The translations under genes were made by a program, and so were the position numbers. From positions 2,914,001-2,978,000 of the forward strand of contig CAVZKG010000001.1 of assembly GCA_963775805.1 (NCBI GenBank): DNA of 64,000 nt. Reading direction: 5' to 3'. Below the pieces are notes generated by a model, which did not search any database, was not told the origin of the DNA, and was given only the letters and a program-made list of their open reading frames with translations. Of this stretch, positions 33,077 to 42,579 are shown piece by piece. The stretch's first letter is position 1. Every line of letters begins with the position of its first letter. The DNA is from JAFAMB01 sp963775805 (GTDB lineage: Bacteria; Verrucomicrobiota; Verrucomicrobiia; Chthoniobacterales; JAFAMB01).

Positions 33077-36000
33077 CAGTCGCTCCAAATTTTCGCCACT
33101 CCGTCGACCGTTTTTTCGCAGTTACGGCAGCGTGGCATCGGAACTCCGTTGTTCGGGTTAAATGTAAAGACATGGAGATCTTTACGATCGGCTTTACCTA
33201 TCAAGGCAGCATTGAGCGCCTTATATTCCGCGCAGTGCTGCGGGTCGCGCCCGTGAAGCCAATCACTGTTCGGAAGATTTGACATGCTTCCATGTATTTC
33301 GCGCGGATATGGCCCGCCCGACAGACCGGTATAGATTTTCCCGCTCACCGGATCATAAATTATACAAGCTGCCTTCGCCCCGCTCTTTTGCGCTCTGCGT
33401 TGAAATCGATCGGCTTCGTCCTTCAACTGTTTCGGCATCTTTTTCGGACAGCGGACCGTTAGTCCGAGTGGATCACTCCAGGCGGTCGTGTTCGGAGCGT
33501 AGCTATAGAGATTCAACCCGCCGGCAATTCCAATGGGATCAGGGCTAATGAACCTTCCACTTTCCGGTTCGTAGTAACGATAGCGGTTGTAGTGAAGGCC
33601 GCTCTCTCGATCGTAGTACTGCCCCGGATATCTAATCGGACATTCCACCTCAGAAATACCGTGAACGCGCCCTTCCCCAAAAGCCCTGAAATCCGCCGCC
33701 CAAACCACCTCTCCGTTGCTGTCCATCAACTCGCGCGGAGCTCCACCGGGATCGTTGACGCAGCAATAGCGCTTCCCGTTGTTGCTCATGGATATCGGCG
33801 CGAACCCGTATCGATCAAACTCCCAATCAAAAACCCGAGCCTCATCCTCGTCACTTGAATGAGATTCACGCAAAATCACCTCCCCATCCCAGACAAATTT
33901 AATTTCCTCCGATGGCCCGGATTTTTTAACTCGCCTGCCGAAGGCGTCGTATTGATACCTCCATTGCCTGGCCCCAGGTAATGTCACCTGGATCAATTGC
34001 CCCGATCTGTTCCATTCGTAGACGGTTTCACCTTGACTATCCCTTTTTCGCACAAGTTGGCCGAGCGCGTCGTGTTCATAGGTCGTGCCATTGCGCTCGG
34101 CAAGTGAGTGGCCTTTGGCATACAGCCAGCTTGATCTGCTGTCGTCGCTGTATGAATCGGACCTGTCTGCTGCACTCGTCAGACGTTCCACTCTCGTGAA
34201 ATTGTCAGCCGCGTCGTAAGCAAAACGCTCTGTAAACGAATTCTGGTGTTCGGCTAACACGACACGTCCAGCGAGATCATAGGCGTATCCCGTCGCGCCC
34301 CATCTCGCATCGACAGTGTCCGTCAGATTGCTCACCGAATCGTAGGTGTACTGGCGATGAATCCGACGGGATGAATTGAGGCCAACGCCGACGGTATCCG
34401 GACGCCTGGCGCTTCCTGTCCATCGCTCAACGATTCGGCCGCGATTGTCAAAAGCCTGATTAATCCGAGCCCCTTCGGAGATATAACGCGAAACCTCGTT
34501 TTGACGCGCATCGTATTCAAAATGAATGGGATCGAAATTGTCAGTTTGAAGATCGGTTACCAGACTGTTTCCATCATACGAAAAAGCGGTTTCCCGATCC
34601 GAGAAACTCCACCGACGAATGCGATTGCCTGCGGCGTCGAATTCGCTGAACACGGTTTGGTCACCTTGCGTTTCCATGATCAAACGGCCGGCGGCGTCGA
34701 ATTCGCGCATGACCGGACAAACGCCGTTGTCGGCTTTTGTTAAATACCCTCTGGGATCGTAATCGTAAGTAATCGCGGAACTATCATCGAAGCCAGCCTT
34801 CAAGAGCGCGCCATTAGCGTCCCGCTGCAGCTCCGTCCGATTTCCCTTGGCGTTTACAAGGGCGATCACTCGGCCGTTCGGGTCATATTCATAGCGTGTT
34901 ACTCTGCCGGCAATGTCTGTCTCTTTGATCATCCGGCCATCCGCGTCATATTCGTACAGATGTCGTTCGCCATTCTCATTGATTACCGAGCTCAATTGAC
35001 CGGGAACGCTCTTGTATTGAAAACGAACCTGCCCTCCATGCGCCCGAATGATGCGGAATACGAGTCCAGAACCGGTGTAATCTGAACGCGTGAGCGCACC
35101 CAGTTCGTCTTCGTATGATGTAATTTGGTCAAACACGTTCCAACCATATTTGCAAGACCTGCCATCAGGGTGCTTTATCCGAACAATCCTTCCGAGCACG
35201 TCAACCGCAACCTCCGTCCGGTGCCCCAACGGGTCGATCATCGCGGTGACATGGCCGTTTTCGTCGTGTTCATAAAGTGTCGGGTTGCCGAGGCAATCCG
35301 TTACCTTCACAAGATTCCCCCAGCCATCCCAGGTCGCTACTACGCTAAAGCCCAAGGGATTTGTGATTTTCGAGAGGTCGCCCTCTTGATTGTAGGAATA
35401 GTACCAGGTGCTACCCAAAGGATCACGAGATTCGATCAGACGCCCGAGCGGATCGAAGCGATTTTCCGACCGATGACCGGCCGAATCGACTACCGCCGTA
35501 AGCTGATGGTTCTCGTCATAGTCGGACCCAATCGTCGCCCCGGTGGGCAAGATGATTCTAGTACGATTGCCTTGTTCATCGTATTCGTAAGCGGTGGTTG
35601 AGCCTCCCGGGCTGATCTGCTCGATCATGCGACCGAAATCGTCATAACCAGTCAATTTCGTGTTACCCAAAGGCGAAATTTCTTTTTCGACCTGTCCGTT
35701 TTGGTTCCAATAATAGCTGGTAATATGACCCAAGCTGTTCTTGACCTGCGTTAACCTGGCGGCGTCGAAATACTCCAGGACCTGAAGATCAAAATCCTCC
35801 AGAGCGGAAGTAGCCACACAACGCCCCTGGAAATCGTAGCGAAAGCGAAACTCCAACCCTCCGATCGTCGACTCACGGCTCATTCGACAATCATCGTCAT
35901 ATTCATACTGACACCGATTGCCGAATGAATCGCTCATTTCCGAAAGACGGTCCTTTCGATCGTAGTTATACCGCACAACAGGTCGTTCACGGTCTCGTGT

Positions 36001-36678
36001 AACGACGTGGACAGCGATGACACGACCGGTGGGGCTGTAGACCAGCTTAAGTGCTCTATACTCTCGCCGTTGGCGAAGCGAGACGACTCGTCCCAGGCGG
36101 TCGCGATCAATGTCAATTCCCTGCCCTTCGACGTTGGTGTAGGAAACGAGAGGGCAAGGCTGGTCGCCATTGGAATTAAAGATGAAACGAACGATGTCAC
36201 CTCCGTCCGGAGTCCAGCGGGTGACAATGAAACGCCCTTTCTCCAGGCGAAGGTCATGAAATGCTCCGAAATTGTAAAGGACGCCTCCCGAGTCCAAAAC
36301 ACCTCGATCGTCATTGAAAACGATCTCGGATTCACCATCGTCTCCCACCAGACGGCAACCGTCGATATCGCGGATTAAGATCATTTCGCAAGGAGACGAC
36401 CAACCTTGACCAAACATGCCACCTTCCTTGCCGATCAAGCCAGTGCTGTAACGCCTTTTAAAGATCAGTGGAAAAAGGCCAGGAAGAGTGAAGTCATCGA
36501 AATCGTGAAAAAGCGTTCCACTGGCCACATCCACCGGGTGACCAACAGCGATTTTGCCAATAGGTTTTTGCTCCATAAAGCTCAGAATCTGTTTGGATCG
36601 AGGCGCAATCTCGGAAACTCCGTTTACACGACTACTGGTGAAGGCATTAGGGTCCGGAACGGACCTTAGCATCCGCAT
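33076..36678 (-). CDS. RHS-repeat polymorphic toxin with C-terminal deaminase-like domain
   Basis: This 1200-residue secreted effector has an N-terminal DUF6531-like segment (GHPVDVASGTLFHDF). About 25 YD/RHS repeats follow (for example YEYDADGRMIKETDIAGRVT-type units), forming a shell. The RHS core ends in YDRESGLHYNRYRYYEPESG, RFISPDPIG and DPLGL, after which chains are normally autocleaved. The toxin tip (residues about 1070-1200) has DPQHCAEYKALNAAL and MPRCRNCEKTVDGV. These are the C/HxE and CxxC zinc-site motifs of the nucleic-acid deaminase fold, closest in pattern to YwqJ-type deaminases. It starts inside the PAAR gene 3' end and overlaps the immunity gene. Confidence 0.88.
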   Translation of the reverse strand: MRMLRSVPDPNAFTSSRVNGVSEIAPRSKQILSFMEQKPIGKIAVGHPVDVASGTLFHDFDDFTLPGLFPLIFKRRYSTGLIGKEGGMFGQGWSSPCEMILIRDIDGCRLVGDDGESEIVFNDDRGVLDSGGVLYNFGAFHDLRLEKGRFIVTRWTPDGGDIVRFIFNSNGDQPCPLVSYTNVEGQGIDIDRDRLGRVVSLRQRREYRALKLVYSPTGRVIAVHVVTRDRERPVVRYNYDRKDRLSEMSDSFGNRCQYEYDDDCRMSRESTIGGLEFRFRYDFQGRCVATSALEDFDLQVLEYFDAARLTQVKNSLGHITSYYWNQNGQVEKEISPLGNTKLTGYDDFGRMIEQISPGGSTTAYEYDEQGNRTRIILPTGATIGSDYDENHQLTAVVDSAGHRSENRFDPLGRLIESRDPLGSTWYYSYNQEGDLSKITNPLGFSVVATWDGWGNLVKVTDCLGNPTLYEHDENGHVTAMIDPLGHRTEVAVDVLGRIVRIKHPDGRSCKYGWNVFDQITSYEDELGALTRSDYTGSGLVFRIIRAHGGQVRFQYKSVPGQLSSVINENGERHLYEYDADGRMIKETDIAGRVTRYEYDPNGRVIALVNAKGNRTELQRDANGALLKAGFDDSSAITYDYDPRGYLTKADNGVCPVMREFDAAGRLIMETQGDQTVFSEFDAAGNRIRRWSFSDRETAFSYDGNSLVTDLQTDNFDPIHFEYDARQNEVSRYISEGARINQAFDNRGRIVERWTGSARRPDTVGVGLNSSRRIHRQYTYDSVSNLTDTVDARWGATGYAYDLAGRVVLAEHQNSFTERFAYDAADNFTRVERLTSAADRSDSYSDDSRSSWLYAKGHSLAERNGTTYEHDALGQLVRKRDSQGETVYEWNRSGQLIQVTLPGARQWRYQYDAFGRRVKKSGPSEEIKFVWDGEVILRESHSSDEDEARVFDWEFDRYGFAPISMSNNGKRYCCVNDPGGAPRELMDSNGEVVWAADFRAFGEGRVHGISEVECPIRYPGQYYDRESGLHYNRYRYYEPESGRFISPDPIGIAGGLNLYSYAPNTTAWSDPLGLTVRCPKKMPKQLKDEADRFQRRAQKSGAKAACIIYDPVSGKIYTGLSGGPYPREIHGSMSNLPNSDWLHGRDPQHCAEYKALNAALIGKADRKDLHVFTFNPNNGVPMPRCRNCEKTVDGVAKIWSD

Positions 36679-37574
36679 CCCGCTCTTCCGGCAGCGCCAC
36701 CGGCCCGAGATTTGAGTCCCTTGACGAGTTTCAGCAAGCCTGTGGCAATCGCCGACCAGCTCGGCATGGGGAAGCCTCCAATGACGACGTTGGGCGAAGC
36801 GTTAATCGCTTGTATCACGCCGGGGGTGCCCGGCGGCACACAAACGTCCTTGCCCATGACTGCTCCCATTGCCATGGCAACCACGTCATTGGCCATTTGG
36901 GCTGCCATCATATTCGCGCTCAGGCCCAATGCGCTCGACAATGCGGCATCGTCCTGTGCCCTTTCGGATTCGATAGCGTCCCCTCCGATCGCTGCGACTT
37001 GTGCCGCCATGCCCGCGATCATCGCCGCCTTCATCGCGGCCACCAACGCGGCGCGCGCTCCACGCGCCGCTGCTCCGGCCGGGGGTACAGGCTTACAGTG
37101 GTAGGTAATGTCGATGGCTCGGGCTGCCCGCGCCCCACCGATAAACACTTTGGAAGAGCCCGTAAAAACTTCGTAAATAGGTGGAAGCCCGCAACAGGTG
37201 GGCCCAATCCCAAGATCGCCGCAACGAGCCGCTGGCTTACCGTTGATTAAGACTTGAACACAGTTTCCGAACATGATCGGACCGATCGACGGCAAAGGTG
37301 TCGGAGGGACCGGGGGAGGACCGCTAGGGGGGTGAAGTGTATGGGCATGTGGTGCTCCGAAAGCGATGGTCCCCTGAGTAGCCGCCGAGAAACAGGGCAG
37401 GGCCTGCGAAATGGCGTTGGTAGCCGAGGCGAACCCCTCATTCAGCAAGTTAATGCCACGACTCGGCAATCCGACCACCGCCCCGATGCCAGAAGCGACG
37501 GTGTGCAGTGCGTTCGTGGGATGGCTCGGAGGAAATGCAGGCGGCACGCGTGGCAGTGCTAGCGGTGGATTCAT
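36666..37574 (-). CDS. PAAR-like spike protein
   Basis: This 302-residue protein has a PAAR-like region (residues about 75-160: GPIMFGNCVQVLINGKPAAR, CGDLGIGPTCCGLPP, FIGGARAARAIDI), which forms a sharpened tip bound to VgrG. The Ala-rich segment 165-245 may pass a membrane or chaperone-bound region (AALVAAMKAAMIAGMAAQVA). A second glycine/proline segment (VCVPPGTPGVIQAINASPNV) follows, and the protein ends in Cys-Gly-Cys. It is encoded immediately upstream of, and overlapping by 13 bp, the RHS toxin, so it probably loads the toxin onto the spike. Confidence 0.82.
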   Translation of the reverse strand: MNPPLALPRVPPAFPPSHPTNALHTVASGIGAVVGLPSRGINLLNEGFASATNAISQALPCFSAATQGTIAFGAPHAHTLHPPSGPPPVPPTPLPSIGPIMFGNCVQVLINGKPAARCGDLGIGPTCCGLPPIYEVFTGSSKVFIGGARAARAIDITYHCKPVPPAGAAARGARAALVAAMKAAMIAGMAAQVAAIGGDAIESERAQDDAALSSALGLSANMMAAQMANDVVAMAMGAVMGKDVCVPPGTPGVIQAINASPNVVIGGFPMPSWSAIATGLLKLVKGLKSRAGGAAGRAGCGC

Positions 37575-38827
37575 GCTTTGATCTCGTGATTCAGCTGCCG
37601 AAGTTCATTTTCAACCGCAGAAAGTCTCTTCGTCATGCCGGTTTCCCGATAGGTTCGAGCGAGGTGCTGCAGGTTGGCACGAAGAAGGTGTGGTATTCCT
37701 ATACTACGACATAGTTGCGCCGCTCCCTCCCAACTTGAGCTTGCGCGATTATGAGCCGCTAGCTTCTCTTGGCTGAGTCCGCGCCATTCCAGAGCCTGCA
37801 CTTTGCCCTCAGGATCAAGTAAATGTCCCCTCAGCTTATCCAAACCATCATAGTATTGCTCAGCATCCCCAAACCGCCCCTGCTGATAGGCAATCTCCCC
37901 AAGGCCTTTCACCAGCTCGGCCAGAATAGAGGCTTCCTTTGCCTCTGAAGCCGGCAGCAAGGCACATTCGTACCAGCGTTGCGCTTGCTTCAGATCATTA
38001 TTTCGATGGGCGACATCCCCAATGCCCTTTGTCACCAAAGCCTGCAATAAAAGATTGCCCGTACTCTGATAGTACCCAAGCAAAAGATTGAATTTGCTAA
38101 TTGCTGTCTCAGACCGGTTATGAGCCGCATCCATGTATGCAGTCGTTAGGAGCGCTTGCATGCGCTCTTCGTCGGAAAGTCCGGGATCCTGCGTTTCGGA
38201 TAGTAAGCTTGCCTCGATGGCTACTTGGCCAAGGCCTATCTTCTGCATACGCACTCTTGGCGCGGTCAATAGCAAACGTTCGCTCCGGTCGAACTCCTGC
38301 TCGTAGCGAAACAGTAGCCGCACACCTCGCAATTGAGGCTGCATCGTTTTCCAAGGAGCTAGCAAGGTGACCAATTGTAAGTACTTTGCCCAATCCGCAA
38401 TTTCCAAAGGAAACATCGCCAAAACCAACCGATGATCCCCTCCGTTTGGCAGCAAAGATCGAGCGAACCCAATGGCCTCCAGCAATCGTGCGGCTGGGGG
38501 TCGCGACCGTTCAAAAAGTGATCCAGGCATAGGCGGAAGTGGGGTACGCCCCTCCCCCGCTAATGCTTCGCAGGCGACACGATGGCCTTCCTTTAATCGA
38601 TCAATCGCCATGGTGACGAAGGAATCGGGCTCGATAAAGTTGTCGGCGAACAGCAAGAAGACATCGCTTCCAGATTCTTGTTCGATGTCCCGCAGCGTTT
38701 GCAGGACAAGCGCGCTTTCGGGAGAAGTGCAATTTGCTAGGAAAATCAAGTCGTCGCGCTGCTCGATGAATCGTCGCAGGTCTTTGCGAAGCTGAGCGAA
38801 AAGCTTTTTCATGTCACTCTCGATCAA
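37571..38827 (-). CDS. TPR-containing adaptor protein of the VgrG-RHS operon
   Basis: This 418-residue soluble protein starts at ATG 38827 or ATG 38812 (MKKLFAQLRK). The N-terminal part (residues 1-190) is an uncharacterised alpha/beta region beginning DDLIFLANCTSPESALVLQT. Residues about 215-400 contain five or so tetratricopeptide-like helical pairs (AISKFNLLLGYYQSTGNLLL, AQRWYECALLPASE, AEQYYDGLDKLRG). Genes of this kind between vgrG and PAAR/effector genes encode chaperones that load effectors. Overlaps with vgrG (4 bp) and the PAAR gene (4 bp) support this role by position only. Confidence 0.7.
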   Translation of the reverse strand: MIESDMKKLFAQLRKDLRRFIEQRDDLIFLANCTSPESALVLQTLRDIEQESGSDVFLLFADNFIEPDSFVTMAIDRLKEGHRVACEALAGEGRTPLPPMPGSLFERSRPPAARLLEAIGFARSLLPNGGDHRLVLAMFPLEIADWAKYLQLVTLLAPWKTMQPQLRGVRLLFRYEQEFDRSERLLLTAPRVRMQKIGLGQVAIEASLLSETQDPGLSDEERMQALLTTAYMDAAHNRSETAISKFNLLLGYYQSTGNLLLQALVTKGIGDVAHRNNDLKQAQRWYECALLPASEAKEASILAELVKGLGEIAYQQGRFGDAEQYYDGLDKLRGHLLDPEGKVQALEWRGLSQEKLAAHNRASSSWEGAAQLCRSIGIPHLLRANLQHLARTYRETGMTKRLSAVENELRQLNHEIKA

Positions 38828-40992
38828 TTAATCTTCACCAAGGCTCCGCTGATCTCGTGGGTTCCCACTGCTGTTGCGTTTATACCCGAGCCTGAAATCG
38901 AAACGAGTGACACATCGCAGGTAACCGATTGCCTGCCGACGCCCATTCTGGCCGTTTGTGTACCGGCAGCCTCAACCGTGGGCGCGGAAGCGTACACCAG
39001 AGCATTACCGAGACTCTTGATGTTTACCCCCTCAAGAGTGATATTCCCGTTTTGTTCCATCGTAATCCTGCTTTCGCCGGTGTGGAAAGTTATACTCTTC
39101 TTGGCCTCAACCAATATGTCTCCCTCGCTAGACGTGATCGTGATATTGTTTTTAACGGTCGTCTCCTGCGTAGTGTCAAATTTCTCGGTGACCGCGCCTT
39201 TCACGTAATAATCCGCCGTCTTGCAGGTTACCTCGTGCACCAGTTTGCCCTCGGTAATTTTTATAGCGGCGTCCTTCTTGATCGTTTCGGTATGGGTACC
39301 ATCTACCGTGATTGAGCGGTTGTTGTGGACTATGTCGTTCTGATCATGCTCAATGGTTGTGTTCATGTCATATTGGCCATGGATGGTTATCTTCTCTTTG
39401 CCGGCAGTGTCATCCATCGACATCTCGTTATAACCTTTCCCTTTATGCGTATTCGACTTCAGACCACTGATTACTCCCTTTCCAGGGCTATAAGGCGGCA
39501 TAGTCTCCGGGTTATAGACGCTACCAACGATAACTGGCTCATCCGGATTGCCCTCGACGAAGGAGACGAGTACTTCCTGGCCGATCCTAGGGGTCTGCAT
39601 GGCACCCCATTTTCTGCCGGCCCAATAGGTACTTACCCTTAACCAGCAAGAGCTGTCTGCGTCTCTTTTTCCCTGTCGATCCCAGTAGAATTGCACTTTC
39701 ACCCGCCCGTATTTGTCCGTGAAAATTTCCTCCCCGGGCGGACCGGTTACCAAAGCGTTCTGCACTCCTTGGGCAATTGGCTTAGGAGTTCTTCGCTGAG
39801 GACGGTAGGGCAGCCGAAACGGCACACAGGTAAAAACGTTCGAGTACTTAAAGTCACCTCCGCTTCCGCTGCGATAAGAGCTGCCCACCGACGCATCGTG
39901 CGTCACAGAAACCAGAACATAATCACCGTTTGCATCAAAATGTCGTTTCAACGTGAATTTGTGTCCTGCTACAAAATTCTTGCAGTCGGAGCTGCCCTGG
40001 ATCGTGAGCGATCGCAAGGCCTCCGCCTCCATCCGAAGTTTCACGGTCCGCTTATTGTCTTCGAGAATCTTTAGCAAACGATCAGGTTGCTCTCCACCAC
40101 TCGGCGAGATCCCATCAAAGCGGAGCGCGTATCCTCCTGGGAAATCGTAGATTTCCAAGGGATCGACTGACTGCGCTTTCAGTTGATGAGTGACTGATCC
40201 CGCCTGTACCGATTCCAAAATGCTTTCCGTCGCCTCTAGATTCCTGGTCGGTTGCTGAAACGAATGGTCCCATAGCGAATATTTCGACGCACGCAGTTCC
40301 TGTGTTTTTCGCCACTCAATAATATGGTCCTGTTTAGCTCTGCTGCCCTCTACAACATCGTACTCCACTTCAATGAGCCCCGGCACCGCGGGATGACACT
40401 GGATCGTATCAGCAATAATCAATTGATGGCCGCTACTGGAGTGCTTGAAGAAATAGTAGATCCCTTCTTCTTCCATTAGCCGGCTGGCAAAATTAAAGTC
40501 TGTCTCACGATATTGTACGCAATATTCTCTACGCTCGTATCGACCGTGAAGTTGGAAGTCACAATCAAATCCTTTGAACACCTCCTTGAGGATATCCGGA
40601 ATCGACCTCTGCTGAAAAATCCGACACTGCGCAGCACAAGTCAGGAACCATACTTTAGGAACGACTTCCGCATAATAACTGGTGAACTCTTTATTCCGAT
40701 TACCCTGTGAAAAGCTGGCACAGATCCCGCTAATATACCGCCGCTCAGTCCCTCCACCCTCCGCAGGCATAGAGACGCTGAGAGTAATTTCCCCGCCCAT
40801 TATTTCACTGAAGTCTATTGGCGTCGTATTGGCTGCAATAAAATTCAACTCGAATGCAAACAACTGGCTGATCTGTTCGCTACCTGTAAATCCAGTAAGC
40901 AAAAGCACATCGTCTCCGAGCGGGGTAGATACACGCAGCGCCCTGTTCATTTGACTGTATTCGGACGTTAAGCCTTTCATAAGACGCCGCAT
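38824..40992 (-). CDS. vgrG: VgrG/TssI spike protein
   Basis: This 722-residue phage-tail-spike-like protein forms the trimeric tip of a type VI-like contractile injector. It has a gp27-like N-terminal base (LLLTGFTGSEQISQLFAFEL, YCVQYRETDFNFASRLMEEE). A gp5-like OB fold follows (TDKYGRVKVQFYWDRQGKRD, WGAMQTPRIGQEVLVSFVEG), with NPDEPVIVGSVYNP, and a C-terminal beta-helix of short repeats. ATG 40977 or 40950 are possible alternative starts. It is the first gene of the five-gene unit. Sheath, tube and baseplate genes are not in the window, so this is an orphan effector island. Confidence 0.93.
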   Translation of the reverse strand: MRRLMKGLTSEYSQMNRALRVSTPLGDDVLLLTGFTGSEQISQLFAFELNFIAANTTPIDFSEIMGGEITLSVSMPAEGGGTERRYISGICASFSQGNRNKEFTSYYAEVVPKVWFLTCAAQCRIFQQRSIPDILKEVFKGFDCDFQLHGRYERREYCVQYRETDFNFASRLMEEEGIYYFFKHSSSGHQLIIADTIQCHPAVPGLIEVEYDVVEGSRAKQDHIIEWRKTQELRASKYSLWDHSFQQPTRNLEATESILESVQAGSVTHQLKAQSVDPLEIYDFPGGYALRFDGISPSGGEQPDRLLKILEDNKRTVKLRMEAEALRSLTIQGSSDCKNFVAGHKFTLKRHFDANGDYVLVSVTHDASVGSSYRSGSGGDFKYSNVFTCVPFRLPYRPQRRTPKPIAQGVQNALVTGPPGEEIFTDKYGRVKVQFYWDRQGKRDADSSCWLRVSTYWAGRKWGAMQTPRIGQEVLVSFVEGNPDEPVIVGSVYNPETMPPYSPGKGVISGLKSNTHKGKGYNEMSMDDTAGKEKITIHGQYDMNTTIEHDQNDIVHNNRSITVDGTHTETIKKDAAIKITEGKLVHEVTCKTADYYVKGAVTEKFDTTQETTVKNNITITSSEGDILVEAKKSITFHTGESRITMEQNGNITLEGVNIKSLGNALVYASAPTVEAAGTQTARMGVGRQSVTCDVSLVSISGSGINATAVGTHEISGALVKIN

Positions 40993-41392
40993 TGTAAAAC
41001 AGCGATTCGATCTCGAAAATGGAACTATAGTCCCAGCGTAGGAGGTTTGTGACGTCCCTCATGCATCTCGGTTAAATAAGGCTTCTGCACGCAAGCTCCA
41101 ATAAATACACCATAGGTTCCATTTATTACCCGAGAATTCGGTGTGTATTATGAGTCATAGTTTTATGAAATTACTCAGCCGATGGCCTTCCAGTATCAAA
41201 AAGAACCGGAGAACACCAAAAGACGAACAAAGGTATGATGAGCGCCAACATCCTATGGTCTCGAAGCGACCACGGTTCATTTCGTTTCGATCGCCCAATG
41301 ATCATCTGCAGATGATAGTGATCCCAGCCTTTTCGAACGACTAGCTAATACCTGAAAAGGAATTACCGGTTAAACAACAGGTAAACTAATCC
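40993..41392. other. Divergent intergenic region between vgrG and a metalloprotein gene
   Basis: About 400 bp without a supported gene. It should contain promoters for both directions; several A/T-rich stretches are seen around 41090-41160 but no specific motif. Confidence 0.35.
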
Positions 41393-42241
41393 ATGGCGCT
41401 GTCGATACCACCTGATCCACTAGGCCTGCGGCACGGTCGCGAAGCTCCTTATCCCAAAGCGCCGCCGGGTACACCTCCGCCGCTACCTTGTCCAATCGGT
41501 CTGAGGGGCCAACCCCAGACTCCAAACACAGCTAAGAACGCGCCATCCCATCAGTTGGGCATCGCGGTCCACCAAAAATCACAGATAAGTGCCTCAGCCT
41601 GGCTGAAGAAGATTCATGATAGCGACGATGTCCCCGACTATTTCAAGGAACAGATAAAGTCGAGAGGTAACGGCATCTATTTGACCAATCCTAAAAAGTT
41701 CAAGGTTCCGACAAATGTCATCCCAAAAGATTGGTTAGACGATTGGCTGAGCGCCTTCACTGTTGAAGAATGGGAGATGACGACTGGTTGTCTGGAAATT
41801 TCTGTCAAGAAAGGTGACTCTGCCGGGCCACTGATTACAATTGTCCACAATCCCGACCTCTCGAGCGAGGAAATCATCAGCGGGTTCACGAAGTACACTA
41901 TGACGGTAACCAGTCGTGGAGCCAAATCTATCGCCGTCGAAAGGGGCAATACCCTTCCCACCGGTGTCACTCTCAAATCCGGTCGAAAGCTGATCGCGGT
42001 CGCGAACAGGATCAACCTGAGTCTCGGAGATAAGCCCACGATGTTCAAATTCGAGGACTTTGAACTCCTCGAGGTTTGGTTCCACGAGATCGCCTGTCAC
42101 GCGGGACGCAACACCAACGGTAAGTCCGATATACACGGAGACAAAGATGTCGACAGCTATGCAAGTGATATCGAGGGTATGTTTTCAAAACCTACGACCG
42201 TCTCTAAAGTGTTCGCCGTGATACAGGACTTCTTAAAGTAA
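41393..42241 (+). CDS. Putative effector with Pro-rich N-terminus and HExxxH motif
   Basis: This 282-residue protein is not recognised as a named family. Residues 1-55 are very proline-rich (LGLRHGREAPYPKAPPGTPP). The C-terminal part contains LEVWFHEIACHAGRNTNG, with an HExxxH pattern, followed by SDIHGDKDVD, suggestive of a metal site. No signal peptide is present. It is divergent from the vgrG operon start and near a second HExxH protein, so I infer a candidate effector of the injector. The motif spacing differs from the standard HExxH zinc site. Confidence 0.6.
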   Translation: MALSIPPDPLGLRHGREAPYPKAPPGTPPPLPCPIGLRGQPQTPNTAKNAPSHQLGIAVHQKSQISASAWLKKIHDSDDVPDYFKEQIKSRGNGIYLTNPKKFKVPTNVIPKDWLDDWLSAFTVEEWEMTTGCLEISVKKGDSAGPLITIVHNPDLSSEEIISGFTKYTMTVTSRGAKSIAVERGNTLPTGVTLKSGRKLIAVANRINLSLGDKPTMFKFEDFELLEVWFHEIACHAGRNTNGKSDIHGDKDVDSYASDIEGMFSKPTTVSKVFAVIQDFLK

Positions 42242-42245
42242 AAAA

Positions 42246-42485
42246 ATGATTTCTTTTGAGTTAGGAAGTCGAGCCGTGGCTGCAGGTACGCTGAAAGAAG
42301 AAAGAGGACGCAGAGCACCTCTCCTTCGACGTAGAAACAGAAACATCGCAAGAGCGCCCGCTAGAAATTTAAGACAGTTCGGTTCACTAGCAATGCTAGC
42401 AGGCAGACTATGTCAAGCGGAGCCGTACAAACACGTGCTAATTTGCAGGACAACACTATATACTGGACGTTATCCAATCGGGTAA
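42246..42485 (+). CDS. Possible small Arg-rich protein (79 residues)
   Basis: The ATG at 42246 lies 4 bp after the stop of the previous gene. The product is strongly basic in its first 60 residues (ERGRRAPLLRRRNRNIARAP) and matches nothing I know. It could be translated by coupling or be a chance frame. Confidence 0.3.
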   Translation: MISFELGSRAVAAGTLKEERGRRAPLLRRRNRNIARAPARNLRQFGSLAMLAGRLCQAEPYKHVLICRTTLYTGRYPIG

Positions 42486-42579
42486 TCGAGAATTATTGCT
42501 TTCTTGTTACTTTTTGGGCAGCGCCGTTTTTTGTCGGCGCAAACGGCATCGAGAGGATGACGTAACGAAAGAAAGCCCT

